Assembly (NCBI RefSeq): GCF_001685355.1
Contig: NZ_CP016438.1
Span: 9,176,001 to 9,240,000, forward strand
Length of the DNA: 64,000 nucleotides
Direction of reading: 5' to 3'
DNA from: Streptomyces lincolnensis
Lineage (GTDB): Bacteria; Actinomycetota; Actinomycetes; Streptomycetales; Streptomycetaceae
Positions within the stretch are counted from its first letter, which is position 1. Each line of letters starts with the position of its first letter. Shown piece after piece: positions 58,179 through 64,000 of the stretch. The translations under genes and the position numbers were made by a program. The notes below the pieces were generated by a model, which was given only the letters and a program-made list of their open reading frames with translations, had not been told where the DNA came from and made no database searches.

Positions 58179-58775
58179 TCACGCCCCCGTACCAGGACTG
58201 AACGTGATCAATCGGACCGTCGACTCGTTCCCGGACACCGGCACCTCACCGCCGGTCCAGGTCACCTTCAGCGGCTCGCGCTCGTCCGGCGGGGTGACCA
58301 GCAGGGCCGCCGGTGTGGCCGCGCGGGCCCCGCTGACCTCGGGGTTGGCGAAGGTCAGGCCGGCCCAGGCGCTGTCGCCCGGCGCCAGGGTGACCGTCCC
58401 GGGCGGGTCGGGGGAGCGTGCGGGGTCAGGACCCAGCTGCTTGCCGGAGGCGTCGAGGAAGGCCGCCCCCGGGTAGCCGCGCACGGTGCAGGTGCGCTCC
58501 GAGGCGTTGGTGAGCACGATCGGGAAGTTCTCCTGCCCGGCCCCCGGGTTGTTGCGGCCGACGGACGCGCGCAGCTCGGGAGTGTGACAGCGGGTGCCGG
58601 CGGGGGAGGCCGGGGTGGTCGTGGGCCCGTCGGTCGCCGGGGCGGCCGTACCTGGCACGGTCCGCGGAGCGCCCGCCTGCTGCGCACCGGTGCCACAGGC
58701 GGCCACCGCCGCGAGCACCGCGACCGCGCTCATGAGCAGGCCCGCCCGCCTCCTGCCTGGGGACGCCTTGACCAT
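58179..58775 (-). CDS. DUF4232 lipoprotein
   Basis: The protein has 198 residues. Signal peptide with lipobox AAVAAC (Cys27), a Thr/Pro/Ala linker, then a DUF4232 domain: TRCHTPELRASVGRNNPGAGQENFPIVLTNASERTCTVRGYPG, continuing to VTLAPGDSAWAGLTF. The two domain cysteines probably pair. DUF4232 proteins are surface lipoproteins of unknown function, abundant in Streptomyces. Possibly co-transcribed with the SpoIIE-type gene 105 bases upstream. Confidence 0.92.
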   Translation of the reverse strand: MVKASPGRRRAGLLMSAVAVLAAVAACGTGAQQAGAPRTVPGTAAPATDGPTTTPASPAGTRCHTPELRASVGRNNPGAGQENFPIVLTNASERTCTVRGYPGAAFLDASGKQLGPDPARSPDPPGTVTLAPGDSAWAGLTFANPEVSGARAATPAALLVTPPDEREPLKVTWTGGEVPVSGNESTVRLITFSPGTGA

Positions 58776-58880
58776 GCCGGTCCACCTCCCGGACTCCTCG
58801 CACGGGGAACAGCCGGTTCACGTGCTTACGGGGCCCTGTGCCCCGTCACCGAGGTCCGATGCGGCCGGACGCGGAAAAGT

Positions 58881-61262
58881 TCACATCGCGTCGGCGAGCG
58901 TGATCTCCGCCCAGATCGTCTTGCCGTCGCCGGTGTGCCGGCTGCCCCAGCGCTGGGTGAGCTGAGCGACCAGCAGCAGTCCGCGGCCGCCCTCGTCGAA
59001 GGTCCTGGCCCTACGCAGGTGCGGGGCTGTGTGGCTGGTGTCGGACACCTCGCAGATCAGCGTGGTCTCGTCGTGGATCAGCCGCAGCCGGATGGGGTGG
59101 GCGCCGTACCGGATGGCGTTGGTGACCAGCTCGCTCACCACCAGCTCGGCGGTGAACGCCACCTCGCTCAGCGACCACCTCGCCAGCTGCGCGACGACCT
59201 GCTTGCGGATCGGCGCCACGAGCGCGGGATCGGCCGGGATGTCCCAGGTGGCGACCTGCGAGGACGGCAGCCCTTTGGTGCGGGCCAGCAGCAGGGCCAC
59301 GTCGTCCAGGGCACCGCCCGCCGGGAGCAGCTGGTGCAGGACGCGGTCGCACATCTCCTCCAGCGAACCGGAGGGGGCCGCCAGGGCCTCGCACAGCAGT
59401 GCCTGACTGGCGTCCACGTCCCGGTCCCGGGTCTCGATCAGACCGTCGGTGTACAGGGACAGCACGGTGCCCTCCGGCAGGGCGAAGTCGACCGACTCGA
59501 AGGGCAGGCCGCCCAGGCCCAGCGGCGGCCCGGGCGGCAGGTCGACCTCCTGGGGCGGGCCGCCCGGCGGGATCATGACGGGCGCCGGATGTCCGGCCCT
59601 GGCCACGGTGCAGCGCCGGGAGACCGGGTCGTACACGGCGTACAGACAGGTGGCGCCCACCTCGCCGGGGCTGCCGTCGCCGCCGGCTTCCTCGGACAGC
59701 CGGGCGACCAGGTCGTCCAGGTGGGTGAGCAGTTCGTCGGGGGCGAGGTCGATGTCGGCGAGGGTGCGCACGGCGGTGCGCAGCCGGCCCATCGTCGCCG
59801 AGGCCTGGATGCCGTGCCCGACGACGTCCCCGACGACCATCGCGACCCGCATCCCGGACAGCGGGATCACGTCGAACCAGTCGCCGCCCACCCCCGCCCG
59901 GGCCGCCGGCAGATAGCGCGAGGCGGCCTCCACGGCGGCCGTGCGCGGCAGCGACCGGGGCAGCAGGCTGCGCTGGAGGGCGAGGGCGGTCTCGCGCTCG
60001 CGGGAGTAGCGGCGGGCGTTGTCGATGCAGACGGCCGCCCGAGCAGTGATCTCCTCGGCCAGCAGCACGTCGTCGGGGGTGAATCCGTCCGGCCGCCGGA
60101 AGCGGGTGAGGACGGCGACACCGAGGGTCTGGCCGCGGGCCTGGATCGGCACGGACATCGTGGAGTGGATGCCGTACTGCCGGATCCGTTCGAGGCGTAC
60201 GGCGTCCCAGGAGAGCCACTGGGCGAGGTCGCCGGTCTCCGTCGAGGCCACGATGGTGTGGCCCGCCAGCAGGGAGTCGGCCTGGGGTGAGGGGGAAGGG
60301 TAGACGTCCACCTGGCCCGGCTTGGCCACGGCTTCGGGGTTTCCCGGGTTGACCGACCGATGGGCCGCCCGGCGCAGGCTCACCGGGGCGGTCAGCCGCC
60401 CCACGGCGTGGTCGCCACCGGTGTCCGCGGGGTCCAGCAGGTCGACGCTGACGAAATCGGCCAGGGCGGGCACGCAGACGTCCGCGAGTTCCTGGGCCGT
60501 CCGGGTGACGTCGAGGGTGGTGCCGACGCGGACGCTGGCCTCGTTCACCAGTTGCAGCCGCTCCTGGGCGAGGTACTGCTCGGTGAAGTCGTGCACGGCC
60601 AGGCACACGCCGCGCACCCGTCCGTTCTCGTCGGTGATCGGGGCCATCCGGGCCAGCCAGGCGTTCTTCCGGCCCTCGGGGCCGCTCGGCACATAGGCCC
60701 GCACATCCTGGCCGCGGCCCGTGGTGAGCACCCGGTGCATGTACCTCTCGGTGTCCACGCTCTCCGGTCTGCCCCCGATCTCGGAGTGCCTGAGGCCCCG
60801 CAGACGCTCCTCCGGAATGCCGATCAGGTCGGCCATGGGTCTGTTGAACCGGCGCAGCCGCAGCCGCTCGTCGTAGAGGGCGACGGCGCAGGGGGACTGG
60901 ACGACGTCGGCGTGGAAGAGCGGGTCCTCGGGCTGCCGCGCGCCGTGGCCCTCCAGCGGGCTGACCACGAGCCAGTGCTCGGGTGTGTCGGCCGTCGGCG
61001 GGCGGTGGTGGGCGAGCAGCCACACGGACACGGGGCGTCCGTCGCGGTGGCGGAGCGTGAGCGTGCCGCTCGTGCGGAGCTGCCGGGAGACGGTGGCCTT
61101 CTCGTCGTCGGCCAGGAGCTGGGCCGCGGGCTTGCCGACGACCTCGTCCGCCGACCAGCCCAGCAGCCGGCGGGCGCCGTCGTTCCATTCGGTGAGTGCG
61201 CCGGACCCGTCGACGACCGCCCGCGCGGTGGCGGCGTCGTCATGCGGGTACACGGGGCTCAT
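58881..61262 (-). CDS. PAS-PAS-GAF-SpoIIE phosphatase with HATPase domain
   Basis: The protein has 793 residues; ATG 61262 follows GGAG (a GTG at 61289 is also in frame). Order: PAS (about 10-110), second PAS (about 120-235, FNRPMADLIGIPEERL), GAF (about 245-430), SpoIIE/PP2C phosphatase (about 465-655: AGVGGDWFDVIPL, VVGDVVGHG, LYTDGLIE, DDVALLLAR) and a RsbW-like HATPase (about 680-790: SELVTNAIRYGA, DEGGRGLLLV). Such proteins dephosphorylate STAS anti-anti-sigma factors and can also phosphorylate or bind them, tuning a stress sigma factor. The STAS protein at 31491-31871 is a candidate partner. Confidence 0.94.
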   Translation of the reverse strand: MSPVYPHDDAATARAVVDGSGALTEWNDGARRLLGWSADEVVGKPAAQLLADDEKATVSRQLRTSGTLTLRHRDGRPVSVWLLAHHRPPTADTPEHWLVVSPLEGHGARQPEDPLFHADVVQSPCAVALYDERLRLRRFNRPMADLIGIPEERLRGLRHSEIGGRPESVDTERYMHRVLTTGRGQDVRAYVPSGPEGRKNAWLARMAPITDENGRVRGVCLAVHDFTEQYLAQERLQLVNEASVRVGTTLDVTRTAQELADVCVPALADFVSVDLLDPADTGGDHAVGRLTAPVSLRRAAHRSVNPGNPEAVAKPGQVDVYPSPSPQADSLLAGHTIVASTETGDLAQWLSWDAVRLERIRQYGIHSTMSVPIQARGQTLGVAVLTRFRRPDGFTPDDVLLAEEITARAAVCIDNARRYSRERETALALQRSLLPRSLPRTAAVEAASRYLPAARAGVGGDWFDVIPLSGMRVAMVVGDVVGHGIQASATMGRLRTAVRTLADIDLAPDELLTHLDDLVARLSEEAGGDGSPGEVGATCLYAVYDPVSRRCTVARAGHPAPVMIPPGGPPQEVDLPPGPPLGLGGLPFESVDFALPEGTVLSLYTDGLIETRDRDVDASQALLCEALAAPSGSLEEMCDRVLHQLLPAGGALDDVALLLARTKGLPSSQVATWDIPADPALVAPIRKQVVAQLARWSLSEVAFTAELVVSELVTNAIRYGAHPIRLRLIHDETTLICEVSDTSHTAPHLRRARTFDEGGRGLLLVAQLTQRWGSRHTGDGKTIWAEITLADAM

Positions 61263-61289
61263 CGGCGCCACTCCATTGCGCACACTCAC

Positions 61290-61309
61290 AGTGAACAGAT
61301 GTTTTCACT
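61290..61309. promoter_or_regulatory. Inverted repeat AGTGAA-n8-TTCACT
   Basis: Perfect 6-base arms 28 bases before the SpoIIE-type gene start, in the 266-base divergent region shared with the GH2 gene. Candidate operator. The remainder of the gap, including an AT-rich patch near 61468-61500 that may hold the GH2 promoter, shows no other feature. Confidence 0.4.
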
Positions 61310-61528
61310 CGGGCTCCAGAGTAGTGCGTCACGCCTCCGCGCGGACGTGAACTCCTGTGCGGACGATGACGCGGCCGGGCCGTGGTCAAGGGGGAAATCC
61401 GGCCGTTGTGACGTCTGGGGCGGAAGCGGCTCTCCGCACCCTTGACGGGTGCGTGCGGCAAGCCGTCAGAATCTGTTTGTTCACGATCAGTTGTGAGTAC
61501 TTCTGGGCCCTGATGAGGGAGAGCCGCC

Positions 61529-64000
61529 ATGACGGTCACTCGCAGATCGGTACTACTGGCCTCCGCGGCCGCACCGGCCGCCGGCGCGCTGGCGGGCACC
61601 CCGGCGGCACAGGCCGCCGAGGCCGTGGTCGCGGGGGGAGTCGCCGGCCGCGCCACGGTCCCCCTGCGCGACGGCTGGCGCTTCGCGCTGGTCGACCCGG
61701 GCGGGATCACCGACCCCACCGGCGAGTACGCCGACGCCGCCGCCCCCGGCCACGACGACTCCGGATGGCGCCAGGTCGCCGTCCCCCATGACTGGAGCAT
61801 CGAACTCGCGCCGACCACCGAGCACGGCACCACCAGCGGCACCGGGTTCCTCCCCGGCGGCCTGGGCTGGTACCGCCTCGCCTTCACCCTGCCGCCCTCC
61901 TACGCGGGCAAGCGGATCTCGGTGGAGTTCGACGGCGTCTACATGGACTCGTACGTCCACTGCAACGGCACCGAGGTCGGCCGGCACCCCTACGGCTACA
62001 CCGGCTTCGCCTTCGACGTCACCGACCTGCTGCACACCGACGGCACCACCGCGAACGTCATCGCGGTCAAGGTGCAGAACCGGCTGCCCAGCAGCCGCTG
62101 GTACTCGGGCAGCGGCATCTACCGCGAGGCCCGCCTCGTCGTCACCGAACCGGTCCACGTCGCGCGCTGGGGCACGTACGTCACCACACCCCGGATCACC
62201 GCCGAGCGGGCCACCGTCAAGGTCGACACCTCGGTGGTGAACGAGACCGGAGCCGCGCGTCCGGTCGAGATCCGGTCACGGGTCAGGGACCCGCGCGGCC
62301 GCACGGTGGCCCGCACCGCGTCCACGGTCACGGTCGACGGCCGGGCCACCGAAGGACATGAACTCACCGTCCCCAAGCCCCTGTTGTGGGATTTCGAGAC
62401 ACCGCGCCGCTACACCCTGGAGACCGAGCTGCGCGTCGACGGCAGGATCGTCGACACCTACCGCACCCCCTTCGGCTTCCGCACCTTCCGCTTCGACCCG
62501 GACGAGGGCTTCCACCTCAACGGCACCTATCACAAGATCAAGGGTGTCGACCTGCACCACGACCTGGGCGCGCTCGGCGCCGCCGTCAGCATCGACGCGA
62601 TCCGCAGACAGATGACCATCATGAAGTCGATGGGCGTCAACGCCTTCCGCACCTCCCACAACCCGCCCGCGCCGGAGATGATCCAGGTCTGCGAGGAACT
62701 GGGCATCGTGATGCTGGTGGAGGCGTTCGACTGCTGGAAGACCCCCAAGAACCGCTACGACTACGGCCGGTTCTTCGACGAGTGGGCCGACAAGGACGTC
62801 ACGGAGATGGTGGAGGCCGCCCGCAACTCGCCCGCCGTCCTCATGTGGTCGATCGGCAACGAGGTCCCCGACTTCTCCTCCACCGCCGGCCTCGCCATGG
62901 CGGACCGGCTCATCGCCGCGGTCAAGGCCTCCGACGACACCCGACCGATCGTCATCGGCTCCGACCGGCACCGCGGTGTGCCCGCGCCGGGCACTCCGGG
63001 CGACCTGCTCCTCGCCAAGCTCGACGGCCTCGGCCTCAACTACAACACCGCCAGGTCGGTGGACGCCCTGCACGCCCGCTACCCGCACCTGTTCCTCTTC
63101 GAGTCCGAGTCCTCCTCCGAGACCTCCACCCGCGGCACCTACCAGGAGCCGGAGCACCTCAACACCGGGGAGAACCACACGCCGGGCAGGCGGGCGACCT
63201 CGTCGTACGACAACAACCTCGCCTCCTGGACGATGAGCGGCGAGTACGGCCACAAGAAGGACCGCGACCGCAAGTGGTTCGCGGGGGAGTTCCTGTGGTC
63301 CGGGATCGACTACATCGGGGAGCCCACGCCGTACAACGTCTTCCCGGTGAAGGCGTCCTTCTTCGGCGCCGTCGACACGGCCGGATTCCCGAAGGACATG
63401 TACCACCTCTTCCGGAGCCAGTGGGTGAGCGAGCCCATGGTCCATCTGCTCCCCATGACCTGGAACCACGAGGAGGGCACCACGGTCGAGGTGTGGGCGT
63501 ACGCCAATGTCGCCACCGTGGAGCTGTTCCTGAACGGAAAGTCCCTCGGCACGCGGACGTTCGACACCAAGAAGACCGTCGACGGCCGGGAGTACCTGGA
63601 GACCACCGAGGCCACCGGTGACGACAAGACCTTCACCGACGGCCCCTACCCGGGCAGTTACACCAGCCCGAACGGCAGCGCGGGCAAGCTCCACCTCACC
63701 TGGAAGGTCCCGTACGAGCCGGGCGAGTTGAAGGCGGTGGCCCGCAGGAACGGCAAGGTGGTCGCCACCGACGTCCTGCGCACGGCCGGCAGACCCCACG
63801 CCGTACGCCTCACCCCCGACCGCACGTCCCTCGCCGCCGACGGCCGTTCCCTGGTCTTCGTCACGGCGGACGTCGTCGACGCCCGCGGAGTCGTGGTGCC
63901 CGACGCCGAGCACCTGATCTCCTTCGCGGTGACGGGCGGCTCCCTCGCGGGGCTCGACAACGGCCGCGAGGAGAGCGCCGAGCGCTACCAGGCGAGCACC
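61529..64000 (+). CDS. Tat-exported glycoside hydrolase family 2 enzyme (3' end outside window)
   Basis: The first 824 residues are visible from ATG 61529, which follows GAGGGAGAG; the frame is open to the window end. A twin-arginine signal (VTRRSVLLASAAAP, then AQAAE) exports it folded. Sugar-binding and Ig-like GH2 domains are followed by a TIM barrel with acid/base Glu445 in SIGNEVP and a likely nucleophile Glu527 in ESESSSETSTRG, then the DUF4982 and further Ig-like domains (VEVWAYANVATVELFLNGKSLG). It is beta-galactosidase-like; substrate may be a plant or microbial beta-glycoside. It diverges from the phosphatase gene. Confidence 0.95.
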   Translation, partial: MTVTRRSVLLASAAAPAAGALAGTPAAQAAEAVVAGGVAGRATVPLRDGWRFALVDPGGITDPTGEYADAAAPGHDDSGWRQVAVPHDWSIELAPTTEHGTTSGTGFLPGGLGWYRLAFTLPPSYAGKRISVEFDGVYMDSYVHCNGTEVGRHPYGYTGFAFDVTDLLHTDGTTANVIAVKVQNRLPSSRWYSGSGIYREARLVVTEPVHVARWGTYVTTPRITAERATVKVDTSVVNETGAARPVEIRSRVRDPRGRTVARTASTVTVDGRATEGHELTVPKPLLWDFETPRRYTLETELRVDGRIVDTYRTPFGFRTFRFDPDEGFHLNGTYHKIKGVDLHHDLGALGAAVSIDAIRRQMTIMKSMGVNAFRTSHNPPAPEMIQVCEELGIVMLVEAFDCWKTPKNRYDYGRFFDEWADKDVTEMVEAARNSPAVLMWSIGNEVPDFSSTAGLAMADRLIAAVKASDDTRPIVIGSDRHRGVPAPGTPGDLLLAKLDGLGLNYNTARSVDALHARYPHLFLFESESSSETSTRGTYQEPEHLNTGENHTPGRRATSSYDNNLASWTMSGEYGHKKDRDRKWFAGEFLWSGIDYIGEPTPYNVFPVKASFFGAVDTAGFPKDMYHLFRSQWVSEPMVHLLPMTWNHEEGTTVEVWAYANVATVELFLNGKSLGTRTFDTKKTVDGREYLETTEATGDDKTFTDGPYPGSYTSPNGSAGKLHLTWKVPYEPGELKAVARRNGKVVATDVLRTAGRPHAVRLTPDRTSLAADGRSLVFVTADVVDARGVVVPDAEHLISFAVTGGSLAGLDNGREESAERYQAST

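Noticed and set aside
57666..60290. 874-codon plus-strand frame
   Set aside because: It runs antisense through the transporter, DUF4232 and phosphatase genes and has no recognisable domain.
62276..63913. 545-codon minus-strand frame
   Set aside because: It is the antisense shadow of the GH2 enzyme, which is supported by a Tat signal and catalytic motifs.

Overview
The window reads as Streptomyces (or a very close actinomycete) chromosome. GC is high with strong third-position bias. GTG starts are common and Shine-Dalgarno sequences are purine-rich. The families are typical of the group: CYP102/CYP105-type P450s, an ECF41 sigma factor, a SpoIIE-type phosphatase, a GlxA-like regulator, DUF4232/DUF4230/DUF4235/DUF3626, an accessory EF-Tu and an nSTAND-WD40 protein. 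I see no IS element, integrase, tRNA, rRNA, CRISPR array or polyketide/NRPS core. It looks like chromosome-arm accessory sequence made of small divergent and convergent gene pairs. The first gene (erythromycin-esterase-like) and the last (GH2 glycosidase) run off the window.

1-9.3 kb: esterase fragment; XRE/nSTAND/WD40 protein divergent from a LysR regulator; secreted M1 peptidase with a small secreted peptide upstream; FusB-type zinc-finger (FBP) protein divergent from a DUF3626 protein; PAS-LuxR regulator. 9.4-15.4 kb: self-sufficient P450-reductase fusion, an APH-like kinase, a ROK regulator and a short acidic protein. 15.4-22.4 kb: NAD-dependent epimerase, VanX-like dipeptidase, DUF6215-like protein, SDR, FUSC transporter, HAD phosphatase and PHP-domain protein. 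22.4-25.2 kb: an SDR, then a run of gene decay (topoisomerase IB remnant, internally deleted pyridoxamine-oxidase-like gene, membrane-protein remnant) around VanZ and DUF4230 genes.

26-31.5 kb: a second P450, then a translation-factor block: a TetM/OtrA-type ribosomal-protection GTPase divergent from a divergent prs paralogue and an accessory tuf, followed by a STAS anti-anti-sigma factor. 32-37.2 kb: MarR regulator with two palindromic operators divergent from an aldehyde/alcohol dehydrogenase operon, then a quinone-oxidoreductase-like enzyme divergent from a GlxA regulator. 37.3-46.7 kb: lipoprotein, DUF1304-TetR coupled pair, amidohydrolase-permease operon with divergent TetR, VOC protein, DUF4235, ECM4-type GST, CDF transporter and Ddn-like oxidoreductase. 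47-54.5 kb: CYP105-like P450 with ferredoxin, ECF41 sigma divergent from an azoreductase, TetR with two operators divergent from an NTF2-like gene, flavoprotein, aldo/keto reductase, and PhyH dioxygenase divergent from AraC. 54.5-64 kb: a one-polypeptide sigma-like/zinc-motif/transmembrane/RICIN protein, an ArsB/NhaD transporter, a DUF4232 lipoprotein, a PAS-GAF-SpoIIE-HATPase phosphatase and a Tat-exported GH2 enzyme.

Themes: (i) many local regulator-enzyme pairs whose operators can be read directly as palindromes; (ii) several resistance-type families (Ere, APH, VanX, VanZ, TetM-like, FusB-like, second EF-Tu) scattered but concentrated; (iii) very tight tail-to-tail gene ends; (iv) short tandem duplications across three stop codons. 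The best candidates for undescribed biology are the sigma-like/RICIN membrane protein (54865-56844), the translation block (27205-31464), the M1 peptidase with its cysteine-repeat peptide (5151-7004) and the stop-codon duplications.
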